Program-made: the position numbers and the translations under genes
Shown here: positions 43,525 to 51,955 of the stretch, one piece after another
How the letters are laid out: the number at the start of each line of letters is the position of its first letter
Numbering within the stretch: the stretch's first letter is position 1
From: Chitinophaga cymbidii
GTDB taxonomy: Bacteria; Bacteroidota; Bacteroidia; Chitinophagales; Chitinophagaceae
DNA length: 64,000 nucleotides
Assembly: GCF_007992715.1 (NCBI RefSeq)
Contig: NZ_BKAU01000001.1
Location: 1,426,001-1,490,000 of the forward strand
Reading direction: 5' to 3'
The notes under the pieces: generated by a model
The model's input: only the letters and a program-made list of their open reading frames with translations
What the model was told of the DNA's origin: nothing
Databases searched by the model: none

Positions 43525-44454
43525 ATGCTGCCTGCCTACGACGTTGCCATCATTCTTTTAAATTACAATTCATCCTCCTTCACTGTCAATTGCGTTGAAT
43601 CTATATGGGAGCAGACCGACCGTTCCCTGCAATGGCAGATCATCATTGTAGACAATAATTCCGCCCCGGAAGATTATCAGCTCCTACAATCCGCCTTGCA
43701 GGGAAAACCGCACCTCACGCTGATCCGCAGCATTCTTAACCTGGGGTTCACGGGCGGCAACATGCTGGGCATACAGCATTGCAATGCGCGTTACATCTAC
43801 TTCCTGAACAACGATACGCTGCTGCAGAAAAACACGCTGAACAGCCTGCACCGTTTCATGGAAACGCATCCGGATGCGGGTATCTGCTCCGGCCAGATGC
43901 TCAATGATAAACTGCAACCGATCAATACCTTCAACTATTTCCCGACGATTTCGATGAAGATCCTGGGGCCGGGATTGCTGCGCCTGTTCCGCCCGGAAGA
44001 CTATCCGAAAAGGAATGCCACTTACGCCGACCCGTTGCGGGTGCCGCTTGTTTCCGGCGCCTCCATGTTCGTTCGCTACAGCATGCTGGCGGACGTTGGC
44101 GGAATGGACCCTAATTATTTTTTCTATTGCGAAGAAGAAGACCTCGCTTATACTTTCCGTAAAAAAGGATGGCATTGTTACCTGGTGCCGCAAGCCGGCT
44201 TCGTGCATTTCGTAAGCACCAGCACCACCGTGAAAATGGATTTTCTGCAGGAATACTATTATTCACTCCTGTATTTCTTCTCAAAACATCATTCCACGGC
44301 AGCATACATTTGTTTAAAGTGGTGGTATTTTTTCAAGCTGCTGAAGAAAACCTATAAAGACGCAGGCTACGCGAGAATTGCATGGATGATCGCAAAAGGC
44401 GCGCCGCCCTGTTATTCATTACGCTTTAAACAAAAAATGCAACTTCATCAATAA
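43525..44454 (+). CDS. family 2 glycosyltransferase
   Basis: 309 residues with a GT-A fold: VAIILLNYNSSSFTVNCVES (6-25) and IYFLNNDTLLQKN, where NND stands in the DXD position. A C-terminal helical part (YYSLLYFFSKHHS) resembles rhamnosyltransferase-type enzymes. Likely adds a sugar to a surface glycan or lipid at the inner face of the membrane. The next gene follows after 17 nt. Confidence 0.92.
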   Translation: MLPAYDVAIILLNYNSSSFTVNCVESIWEQTDRSLQWQIIIVDNNSAPEDYQLLQSALQGKPHLTLIRSILNLGFTGGNMLGIQHCNARYIYFLNNDTLLQKNTLNSLHRFMETHPDAGICSGQMLNDKLQPINTFNYFPTISMKILGPGLLRLFRPEDYPKRNATYADPLRVPLVSGASMFVRYSMLADVGGMDPNYFFYCEEEDLAYTFRKKGWHCYLVPQAGFVHFVSTSTTVKMDFLQEYYYSLLYFFSKHHSTAAYICLKWWYFFKLLKKTYKDAGYARIAWMIAKGAPPCYSLRFKQKMQLHQ

Positions 44455-44471
44455 TTTATAATTTAGGCTTC

Positions 44472-45509
44472 ATGCATATGATCGGACTGGATTTTGAAAA
44501 ACTGAAGTACCCTAACAACGGCCTGTATACCTTCTGCTACCAGTTGGGGGCGCTGCTTCCGGCATGCCTGAACGATGATGAACTATTGTATTACTACATG
44601 CCGGAGCATTTCCGTCATTTTAAAAACAACGCCTACCGCCCGATCCCTTACAGATGGTATGACCGCTATTCTTTCCGTCCGCCCCATACGCATGTATGGC
44701 ATGCCATTCATCAGAACCCGAACGTCTGGCCCCGCAAGCAGGCCCGCAGGATTGTGATGACGCTGCATGATCTCAACTTCCTGTTTACGGACAAAACCAA
44801 TCACCGCGCGTTGCTCCGGAAAATACAATCGCAGGTGGATGATGCGGATAAAGTAGTCGCCATTTCCGCATTCACGCTGGAATGCATGAAGGAACATCTC
44901 CGGTTGCCGGAGGAAAAAACGGCCGTTATCTATAACGGCGCCAGCGTAAATGAATTTCCCTTGTTTGACGCGCCGCGTTACCGCCCGGCGGCGAAATTTC
45001 TTTTTACCATCGGCATGCTCACGTCGAAGAAGAATTTTCATGTGCTTCCCGCGCTGCTGAAGGGTAATGACTATGAGCTGCTGATCGCGGGCAGTCCGCA
45101 GGGAAATTATGTAGATGCGATCAAAGCGGAAGCGGCCCGTCATGGAGTGAGCGAGCGGGTGAAACTGCTTGGGGCCATCAGCGAAAAAGAAAAATACTGG
45201 TATTACAAAAACTGTTCGGCGTTTCTTTTTCCCTCACTGGCGGAGGGCTTCGGCATACCTGTGATAGAAGCCATGCGCTTTGGCAAACCGGCGTTCATTT
45301 CGGACAAGACCAGCCTGCCGGAAGTAGGAGGCGATGTAGCTTATTATTTCAGGGATTTTGATGAAGAGCATATGCGGAAAACGCTGGAAGCGGGACTGGC
45401 CCATTATGCCGTTACGCAACCGGAAGAGAACATCAAATCACACGCGGCGCAATTCAGCTGGAAGAAGACGGTGGCCGCTTACCTGGACATCTACCGCAGC
45501 CTATATTAG
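44472..45509 (+). CDS. family 4 glycosyltransferase
   Basis: 345 residues with a GT-B fold. The C-terminal nucleotide-sugar motif FPSLAEGFGIPVIEAMRFG carries the E-x7-E signature. The start could be 44472 or 44478. It forms a pair with the GT2 gene and overlaps the convergent GT2-like gene by 9 nt. Confidence 0.92.
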   Translation: MHMIGLDFEKLKYPNNGLYTFCYQLGALLPACLNDDELLYYYMPEHFRHFKNNAYRPIPYRWYDRYSFRPPHTHVWHAIHQNPNVWPRKQARRIVMTLHDLNFLFTDKTNHRALLRKIQSQVDDADKVVAISAFTLECMKEHLRLPEEKTAVIYNGASVNEFPLFDAPRYRPAAKFLFTIGMLTSKKNFHVLPALLKGNDYELLIAGSPQGNYVDAIKAEAARHGVSERVKLLGAISEKEKYWYYKNCSAFLFPSLAEGFGIPVIEAMRFGKPAFISDKTSLPEVGGDVAYYFRDFDEEHMRKTLEAGLAHYAVTQPEENIKSHAAQFSWKKTVAAYLDIYRSLY

Positions 45510-46355
45510 CTTGTAATTCCGGTAATCGAACAGCCGCACGCCAAAACGTTTCTCAACCCAGTACAGCAGCTTTCGCTTCACGCCTTTGAAATTCTTGCGG
45601 CTGATATCATACTCAAACTGCCAGTTCTTCTTCTCGATCCTTCCCCACATGACCACCGGATGTTTGCCGGTAAATCTTTGCAGCGAATCAATCCCGCTAT
45701 AATCAAAATCGTTCGCGGGCACATCGCTGCCGTTGTAGATCTTCGCGGCGTTCTGCAGCTTCAGCGCCTGTTCGGCGGGGTTTTTCACCCATCCGTAATG
45801 ATGAATATGTGCCTGCACCGGCTTCACCCGCAGCTTGCGGCCGTCCAGGCGGAAGCCCTGTGCATCGCGGTAGGAGTGAATGCGCGGGTCTTTCCGGATG
45901 ATGCGGATCTCCCGGTTGTACCAGGTGCGTGAATCGCCTACATAATCATAGCTGCCGTAAAAATGCCGGTAATTGAATAACAGGCCCTCCACGTTCGCAT
46001 CATCCTTATATCGCTCCATGGCGGCGCGGATAGCGGGATAATCATCTTCATGCACCACTTCGTCCGCCTGGATGTAAAAAGCCCAGGTGGTATCTTCACT
46101 CACATGGGCATACGCTTTGTCCGTTTCAACGGCCAGCACGCGGCCCCCTGTTTTCAGCGAATCGTCCCAGGTAGTATGAAAAATGCGGATCTTGTCCGAG
46201 CCGATCGACTGTATCAGCTCCAGCGTGCCGTCATCCGAATTGCCAACGCTGACCACCACTTCATCGCAAAGCGGCAGAATGGAACGGATGGCTTCCGCAA
46301 CGGGATAGTCGAATTTAACGGCATTTCGTACAAAGGTAAATCCGGTGACTTTCAT
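45501..46355 (-). CDS. GT2-like glycosyltransferase
   Basis: 284 residues from ATG 46355 (MKVTGFTFVRNAVKFDYPV). The motif DEVVVSVGNSDDGT and the DxD-like QADEVVHEDDYP indicate a GT-A fold of the WaaE/KdtX-like type. The frame upstream of 46355 is not conserved. It is divergent from meaB with a 39-nt gap. Confidence 0.88.
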   Translation of the reverse strand: MKVTGFTFVRNAVKFDYPVAEAIRSILPLCDEVVVSVGNSDDGTLELIQSIGSDKIRIFHTTWDDSLKTGGRVLAVETDKAYAHVSEDTTWAFYIQADEVVHEDDYPAIRAAMERYKDDANVEGLLFNYRHFYGSYDYVGDSRTWYNREIRIIRKDPRIHSYRDAQGFRLDGRKLRVKPVQAHIHHYGWVKNPAEQALKLQNAAKIYNGSDVPANDFDYSGIDSLQRFTGKHPVVMWGRIEKKNWQFEYDISRKNFKGVKRKLLYWVEKRFGVRLFDYRNYKLI

Positions 46356-46394
46356 GGATGCAAAGATGTGGAAAATCATCGATACATTTGTTTC

Positions 46395-47291
46395 ATGTAT
46401 GCGCATTTACTCAGCCGTTTGCAACAGGGAGATATCCGGGCATTAGCCCGCTGTATTTCTCTTGTGGAGAATGAAGCGGAGGGCTATATGCAGCTGCTGG
46501 AAGCCCTGCCGCCGGAGGGAAAGACCCGTGTTGTAGGTATTACCGGCCCTCCCGGCGCCGGCAAAAGCACGCTGGTGAACGCCCTCATCACCGCACTCCT
46601 CCGCCGTCAGCAACGTGTGGCCATCATCGCGGTTGACCCTTCATCGCCCTTCAACTTCGGCGCATTGCTCGGCGACCGCATCCGCATGAGCGACCATTTC
46701 TCCGACCCCAACGTATTCATCCGCTCGATGGCCAGCCGCGGCGCACTCGGGGGCCTCAGCCCCAAGATCCTCGAAGTGAGCGACATCATCAAAGCCGCCG
46801 GCTTCGATTACCTGTTTATAGAAACAGTGGGCGTGGGGCAAAGCGAAGTGGAGATCGCCGGCATCGCGGACACCACGGTGGTAGTAGTAGTGCCGGAAGC
46901 AGGAGACGAGATACAGACCATGAAAGCGGGACTGATGGAGATCGCCAATATTTTTGTGGTGAACAAAGCGGACCGGCCGCAGGCGGACGAGTTCGTGAAA
47001 AATCTGCGGCTCCTCGCGCACATCAGGGAAACGCCCGTCATCAAAACCATCGCTACGCAGGAGCAGGGCATTGAAGCGCTGATCACCGCGCTGGACGCAC
47101 ACCGCGAGCAGATACACGGCAACCTGCAACGCAAGGCTTTTCTACTTACGGAGAAAGCCTGGCAGCTGATACGCCATCGCAGGATGCGCGATATGGATAA
47201 ACAGGTATTGTTACGTACGATCAGCGAGCAGATGGAAGACCCGCAATTCTCCGTTTACCGCATCGTGCAGCAATATGCTCATCCCGTCTGA
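46395..47291 (+). CDS. meaB: methylmalonyl-CoA mutase-associated GTPase
   Basis: 298 residues from ATG 46395. G-domain motifs: Walker A GITGPPGAGKST (48-59), switch FIRSMASRGALGGLSPK and NKAD. MeaB guards adenosylcobalamin loading of methylmalonyl-CoA mutase and rescues the inactivated enzyme. The mutase genes are not in the window. Confidence 0.94.
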   Translation: MYAHLLSRLQQGDIRALARCISLVENEAEGYMQLLEALPPEGKTRVVGITGPPGAGKSTLVNALITALLRRQQRVAIIAVDPSSPFNFGALLGDRIRMSDHFSDPNVFIRSMASRGALGGLSPKILEVSDIIKAAGFDYLFIETVGVGQSEVEIAGIADTTVVVVVPEAGDEIQTMKAGLMEIANIFVVNKADRPQADEFVKNLRLLAHIRETPVIKTIATQEQGIEALITALDAHREQIHGNLQRKAFLLTEKAWQLIRHRRMRDMDKQVLLRTISEQMEDPQFSVYRIVQQYAHPV

Positions 47292-47297
47292 TTTCCT

Positions 47298-47305
47298 TAT
47301 ATTTG
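47298..47305 (+). promoter_or_regulatory. candidate -7 element of the SMR exporter gene
   Basis: TATATTTG fits TAnnTTTG and would give a leader of about 130 nt. In the leader GCACCGT (47305-47311) can pair with ACGGTGC near 47379-47385. I could not match the leader to a guanidine riboswitch class. Confidence 0.35.
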
Positions 47306-47440
47306 CACCGTTATGTTCACACACCGCAGAGTATTCCGTCTTTTCTTCACTTATGCTGTATTCAATTACGGCCTCTGATACGGTGCGCACATCCCTGACC
47401 CCTCCTTTTACTTTTATTTATTTCTAAATATCATTTTATT

Positions 47441-47767
47441 ATGGCCTGGTTATTTTTAATTATCGGCGGGCTTTTTGAAATCGGTTTTACCATTTCATTG
47501 AAGTATTCTGAAAACTTCAGCAAGTTGTGGCCTTCGCTTAGCTTTGTAATATGCATCACCGCCAGTTTCTTTTTCCTGAATAAAGCGATCAATAACGGCT
47601 TGCCTATCGGTACCGCTTATGCGGTGTGGACCGGCATCGGCGCCGCCGGTACGGCCATCGCGGGCATGCTGTTCTTTAAGGAACCGGCCGCGGCCTGGCG
47701 GATATTTTTCCTGGTGATGCTCATCGGCTCTATCGTAGGCTTGAAGTTCGTATCTGAAGGGCATTGA
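47441..47767 (+). CDS. SMR family exporter, SugE/Gdx type
   Basis: 108 residues with four membrane helices. The conserved Glu13 in MAWLFLIIGGLFEIGF couples transport to protons. YAVWTGIGAAGTAIAG matches the Gdx (guanidinium exporter) side of the family rather than EmrE. Gdx proteins export guanidinium by antiport as dual-topology dimers. The substrate is inferred. Confidence 0.88.
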   Translation: MAWLFLIIGGLFEIGFTISLKYSENFSKLWPSLSFVICITASFFFLNKAINNGLPIGTAYAVWTGIGAAGTAIAGMLFFKEPAAAWRIFFLVMLIGSIVGLKFVSEGH

Positions 47768-47972
47768 TTCTCACTGCGATAGGAGCGCAGCGGATATAAA
47801 TTGTTCTTCGCGGGACAAACTATTTTGTGTCATCCTGACGTTAATCTAAACACCATGAATGTGTTATTCGGCAGGCTTAAAAAGTTTTGTACATTGGGCG
47901 CCATTCCATGAAGCCTGGCAAGAGCAACGAAGACACATATCCATTATCAAACCGATACAGCGACTATCCAAC

Positions 47973-48581
47973 ATGGCAAAGGAATCTACTTTTAACCCTG
48001 AATACCAGGCGTCTAATACCTCCAGCAAGGTGGTTGCGGCACTGGAGCGATTGTCCGAGGCATTTCGTGTTCTGCTATGGCAGGAGGCGAAGCAGCACGG
48101 CATCAGTCCCATTCAGGTACAGATATTGACGTTCCTCTTGCACTACCCGGAAAAGGTCCGTACGGTCACTTATCTTGCCGCCTACTTCAACATGACCAAG
48201 GCCACCGTCAGCGATGCCATCAAAACGCTGGAATCCAAAAACCTGCTGAGCCGCAAAGAAGACAAAAACGATAACCGCAGCCATACCCTGCATCTTACCC
48301 GCGAAGGGCGTGTGCTGGGGAAGAAAGTGGAGCGCTTTGCCAACCCCATGCTGGAGCCGGTGAAGAACATGCCGCCGGAAAAACAGGCGGACCTGCTGGA
48401 AAATTTATTGGGACTGATAAAAGACCTGAACGACCAGCTGATCATCACGCCGCAGCGGATGTGCTTCAACTGCCGGTTCTACGAAAAGAAAGGCAAGGGG
48501 CATTACTGCAATCTCGTGCAGTCCCCGCTCCGGTCTGCCGACCTGCGGGTGGAATGCCCTGAATTTGATCCCGGAAAATAA
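47973..48581 (+). CDS. MarR-family winged-helix regulator with C-terminal four-Cys tail
   Basis: 202 residues from ATG 47973. The winged helix (about 40-130) has TKATVSDAIKTLESKNLLSR and KNDNRSHTLHLT. The C-terminal tail has CFNCRFY, HYCNL and VECPEF: four Cys spaced as a possible zinc or iron-sulfur site, which is unusual for MarR. The signal could therefore be metal or redox. It lies next to the terminal-oxidase cluster but on the opposite strand. Confidence 0.85.
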   Translation: MAKESTFNPEYQASNTSSKVVAALERLSEAFRVLLWQEAKQHGISPIQVQILTFLLHYPEKVRTVTYLAAYFNMTKATVSDAIKTLESKNLLSRKEDKNDNRSHTLHLTREGRVLGKKVERFANPMLEPVKNMPPEKQADLLENLLGLIKDLNDQLIITPQRMCFNCRFYEKKGKGHYCNLVQSPLRSADLRVECPEFDPGK

Positions 48582-48794
48582 TTATGATTGGGAGGGCCGC
48601 TGGCTTCTCCACCAACGGTAGCCCAGGAAGGCCATCAATGCGAGCGGCGTGAACGCCAGCATGAGAATGCCATTGTTCAATCCTTTGGCAGGACCTTCGC
48701 CCAGCTGCTGCGCCGTTTTTGTGCAGAGCGAGCATTGCGCACTGGCGGATAACGACAGCGCAAAGACCATTATGAGCAGGAATAACTTTTTCAC
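48582..48794 (-). CDS. small membrane protein of the oxidase cluster
   Basis: 70 residues: a signal peptide (1-20), CSLCTKTAQQLGEG in the periplasm and one C-terminal membrane helix before a basic tail. The CxxC motif suggests a metal or thiol role. It is the last gene of the cytochrome oxidase cluster. Function unknown. Confidence 0.7.
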   Translation of the reverse strand: MKKLFLLIMVFALSLSASAQCSLCTKTAQQLGEGPAKGLNNGILMLAFTPLALMAFLGYRWWRSQRPSQS

Positions 48795-48844
48795 ACCACG
48801 AATTTAAAGGATTTGACCGGTTCAGACACTGATCTCCGTCAGTT

Positions 48845-49417
48845 TTACCCGTAGTACGGCTGTATCATGATATATACCACTACACCCGTGATCGCCACAT
48901 AGAACCAGATAGGCCAGGTGAAGCGGGCGATCCTGCGGTGACGGGGATTGTCGTACTGGAAAGCGCGCAGCAGCGTGAACAGCACCAGCGGAACGATCAC
49001 GATCGCCAGCAGGATGTGCGTCAGCAGCAGGAAATAATACAGGTACCGGATGCCTCCCACAGCGGCTTTTTCAGCAGCGTCCACCAGTCCGTCGTGATTG
49101 ATGTCGCCGAACTTCGTGCTTTCCGTGAGGAAGTGATAGGTGACGTAAGACAGGAGGAAGATGCCGGAAAGGACCACGGCGGAAAGGTTCGCCCATTTGT
49201 GCGCTTTCTGCTGCCCGTTCTTGATAAAGTACAGGCTCGCTAGCAGCAGCACGGCGGTGGCGGAATTGAGGATGGCATGGAAGAAAGGCATGATCCTTAC
49301 ATCAAAGCCGGCCTGGATATCGGGCTTGGGCAATATGAACAGCACGGCCACTACAAGCGGGATGAGGATGGAAATGATCGCTATCGGCAGGTTCAGGTTT
49401 CTGTTCTTCAGTTCCAT
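48845..49417 (-). CDS. DUF420 (CtaM-like) membrane protein with EF-hand-like loop
   Basis: 190 residues with five membrane helices in the DUF420 pattern (FHAILNSATAVLLLASLYFI, RYLYYFLLLTHILLA). DUF420/CtaM proteins help assemble heme-copper oxidases. Between two helices is a perfect EF-hand calcium loop, DINHDGLVDAAE (about residues 104-115). It is 3 nt from the SCO gene. Confidence 0.88.
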   Translation of the reverse strand: MELKNRNLNLPIAIISILIPLVVAVLFILPKPDIQAGFDVRIMPFFHAILNSATAVLLLASLYFIKNGQQKAHKWANLSAVVLSGIFLLSYVTYHFLTESTKFGDINHDGLVDAAEKAAVGGIRYLYYFLLLTHILLAIVIVPLVLFTLLRAFQYDNPRHRRIARFTWPIWFYVAITGVVVYIMIQPYYG

Positions 49418-49420
49418 GTG

Positions 49421-50131
49421 CTAGTTTTTTGAAAATAAGCGCTTCAGCAAACCGGGCTTCTTTTTGTCTTTCGCGATGTGCAGCACGGCGATGTCGTTGA
49501 CCATGCGGCGAACATCGTTTGTGTCCAGCCCGTTATAGTATCCGCGGATGTAGCGGTCCTTATCGATCACCACAAATTTTTCGGTGTGGATGAAATCATC
49601 CGGCCCGCCGTCGCCCTGCACGGCATTCACGAAAAATTCATAGCGGGCAAGATCATAGATCTCTTTTTTATCGCCGGTGAGCAGCCACCAGTTTTTCGGA
49701 TCGATGTTGTTTTTGTCCGCATACGCCTTCAGCTTTTGCACGGTATCCCTTTCCGGGTCAACGCTCAGGGAAAGTATCTGCACGAGCGTATCGTGCTTGT
49801 TAAAGGCTTCCTGCACCATCTTGAGATGGCTGGTGAGGGTGGGACAGATAGTGGGACAGCTGGTGAAGAAGAAATCCACCACCAGTATCCTGTTCCTGTA
49901 ATCGTCCAGGTTGATCTTTTTCCCGAGCTGGTTGGTGAGCGAGAAGTTCTTCACCTGGTGATAGATGGTATCGTAAGTGGTCTTGCCATCCTTCACGATG
50001 GTATCCACACGTTCCGCGATAAGGTAAGGCGGTACGTGCACTACATTTTTGCCATAGTGATCAACGATCAGGTAACCGGCGAGCGGTACGAGTATGGCCA
50101 ATGCAACCCCTAGTAATGCTTTTTTAGAAAT
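49421..50131 (-). CDS. SCO family copper chaperone
   Basis: A membrane-anchored thioredoxin-fold protein with the copper motif SCPTICPT and the distal His in DDFIHTEKFVVIDKD. It delivers copper to the CuA site of subunit II. The start is unusual: no ATG fits. A TTG at 50101 would leave only a short hydrophobic stretch. An in-frame ATT at 50131 gives SKKALLGVALAILVPLAGY, a full membrane anchor, just after a stop codon. I use ATT, with TTG as the alternative. Confidence 0.85.
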   Translation of the reverse strand: MSKKALLGVALAILVPLAGYLIVDHYGKNVVHVPPYLIAERVDTIVKDGKTTYDTIYHQVKNFSLTNQLGKKINLDDYRNRILVVDFFFTSCPTICPTLTSHLKMVQEAFNKHDTLVQILSLSVDPERDTVQKLKAYADKNNIDPKNWWLLTGDKKEIYDLARYEFFVNAVQGDGGPDDFIHTEKFVVIDKDRYIRGYYNGLDTNDVRRMVNDIAVLHIAKDKKKPGLLKRLFSKN

Positions 50132-50227
50132 GACCGGTCAGTTTTAGCGGTGATATAAAAAGCAAAAAATGTAAAAGTGAACTCACCTTTACATTTTTGG
50201 CTGATAAATTATCGTTACGATATTGTT

Positions 50228-50620
50228 TTAATGATGAGCAGGCTGTTGCGCGGGCGCTTCCTTCGCCGCGGGCGTGCCGGGGGCGAGGTCTCTGCGCATG
50301 TTCTTCCAGGAATCACCGTCCGCGAGGAATGCGATGATGAACCATACGAAGAGCGTCAGCGGGAACAGGATGGTCATGATCAGGTTCTTCACTTCATGAC
50401 GGAGGTGCATGAATTCCGCTACAATGTAGAAGGCTTTGAAGAACGTCAGCAGGATGAATAATGCATTCAGCCACAGCTTGTCAGGCCAGTGCGTATACAA
50501 ATGCAGGAATGCCATGCCTACTTCCACGACGGTAATGCCTAACAGGATCCAGAAGGTCCTCCATATCGCTTTTACAGCAGAATTGTCTTTCTCGCCTGTT
50601 GCAGAATGTGAATGCGCCAT
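50228..50620 (-). CDS. cytochrome c oxidase subunit IV-like protein
   Basis: 130 residues from ATG 50620 with three membrane helices, a conserved HLRHEVKN loop and a His-tipped C-terminus. It matches the short subunit IV family of bacterial caa3/bo3 oxidases. Accessory subunit that stabilises the enzyme. Confidence 0.88.
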   Translation of the reverse strand: MAHSHSATGEKDNSAVKAIWRTFWILLGITVVEVGMAFLHLYTHWPDKLWLNALFILLTFFKAFYIVAEFMHLRHEVKNLIMTILFPLTLFVWFIIAFLADGDSWKNMRRDLAPGTPAAKEAPAQQPAHH

Positions 50621-50661
50621 GTTCAATTAGTTCTTTTCTCGTTTATATTAATGATTTCAAA

Positions 50662-51339
50662 TTACAGCAAGTAGAAGCAGGTGAATACGAATACCCATAC
50701 CAGGTCTACAAAGTGCCAGTACAGGCCTACTTTCTCTACCATTTCGTAGTGGCCGCGCTGCTCATAGGTACCTTTGAGTACGTTGATGAGCACGATGATG
50801 TTCAGTACCACGCCGGAAGTAACGTGTACGCCGTGGAAGCCTGTGATGGTAAAGAAGAAGTCTGTAAAGTTAGTGGAAATAGCTGCAGAACCGTCCGCGT
50901 TGTTGAACGGATTGCGGCCCCACCATGCGCCGATCTCGTGCAGGTGCGTCCATTCCCAGGCCTGGCAGCCAAGGAACATGGCGCCGCCGATGATGGTCAG
51001 TATCAGCCACTTCACCACTCCCTTCCTGTCATGATTGTGACCGGCATGTACGGCCAGTACCATGGTTACGGAACTCATGATCAGGATGAAGGTCATCAAG
51101 CTCACGAATACCAGCGGGAGGTCCATATGCCCCATGAACGGGAAGGCATGGAAAACCACGTTGGGATCAGGCCAGGCTTCAGCCATGAAACGTTGTGTGC
51201 CGTAAGAGATCAGCAATGCACCGAATGTGAAGGCATCGGAGATCAGGAAATACCACATCATCAACTTACCATAGCTCACGCTGAAAGGCGAATGCCCTCC
51301 GCCCCACCATTTTTTCTTCGCTGTTACTGCGTTATCCAT
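50662..51339 (-). CDS. cytochrome c oxidase subunit III (first copy)
   Basis: 225 residues with seven hydrophobic segments and subunit III motifs: FLISDAFTFGALLISY, ITGFHGVHVTSG, LYWHFVDLVWVFVFTCFY. Supports the proton uptake and stability of subunit I. Confidence 0.92.
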   Translation of the reverse strand: MDNAVTAKKKWWGGGHSPFSVSYGKLMMWYFLISDAFTFGALLISYGTQRFMAEAWPDPNVVFHAFPFMGHMDLPLVFVSLMTFILIMSSVTMVLAVHAGHNHDRKGVVKWLILTIIGGAMFLGCQAWEWTHLHEIGAWWGRNPFNNADGSAAISTNFTDFFFTITGFHGVHVTSGVVLNIIVLINVLKGTYEQRGHYEMVEKVGLYWHFVDLVWVFVFTCFYLL

Positions 51340-51386
51340 TTGTACGAATTATAATTTTATGAGTTGATTGTCTTTTTAATCGCGTT

Positions 51387-51941
51387 TTACCGCGCCAGGC
51401 TGAAAAATACCAACAGGTAAATCCAGAGCCCGTCTACAAAATGCCAGTACGTTGCCGCCACTTCAATGGGCACCGCGCTGTAAGTTCTTACCCTGATGCG
51501 GTACGCCCTGAAGAACAGGATCAGCAGCACTACCACGCCTCCCAGCACGTGCAGGATATGCACGCCCACGATCACGTAGATGAAGGATGCCGATACCGTA
51601 CTGTCCAGCGCCAGCCCGTGATTCTTCATGTCCGAGAAGCCGATCACCTGGCAAACCGCAAACGCCACGCCAAGCAGGGCGGTCAGCGTGATGAGCGACT
51701 TGTAGCTGCCCATGCTGCGCGCCTTGAACTGGCGCAATGCCAGGTGTATCGTAAGGCTGCTCAAAAGAATGAGGCCTGTAGACACCCAGAAGATGGCCGG
51801 CAGCTCAAAGCTCAACCAGTTTGCCTGTGAACGTTTCACAACGTATGCGCTCGTGAAACCTACGAACATCATCGTGATGCTGGCCATAGCGATCCACATG
51901 GAATACTTGTGCGGATGTATCTTGTTTCTTTGTGCGTTCAT
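51387..51941 (-). CDS. cytochrome c oxidase subunit III-like protein (second copy)
   Basis: 184 residues from ATG 51941 with an AGGAG motif about 9 nt before it. Five hydrophobic segments and FIYVIVGVHILHVLGG and ATYWHFVDGLWIYLL place it in the subunit III family but shorter and divergent. It overlaps the heme O synthase region at the gene boundary only if an earlier start is used. Two subunit III genes side by side are a feature of this Bacteroidota cluster. Confidence 0.88.
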   Translation of the reverse strand: MNAQRNKIHPHKYSMWIAMASITMMFVGFTSAYVVKRSQANWLSFELPAIFWVSTGLILLSSLTIHLALRQFKARSMGSYKSLITLTALLGVAFAVCQVIGFSDMKNHGLALDSTVSASFIYVIVGVHILHVLGGVVVLLILFFRAYRIRVRTYSAVPIEVAATYWHFVDGLWIYLLVFFSLAR

Positions 51942-51955
51942 TGTTATCATTCTCC

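Noticed and set aside
47306-47440. Guanidine riboswitch before the SMR exporter
   Set aside because: Only one long-range 7-bp pairing is visible; none of the conserved segments of the known guanidine classes could be matched.
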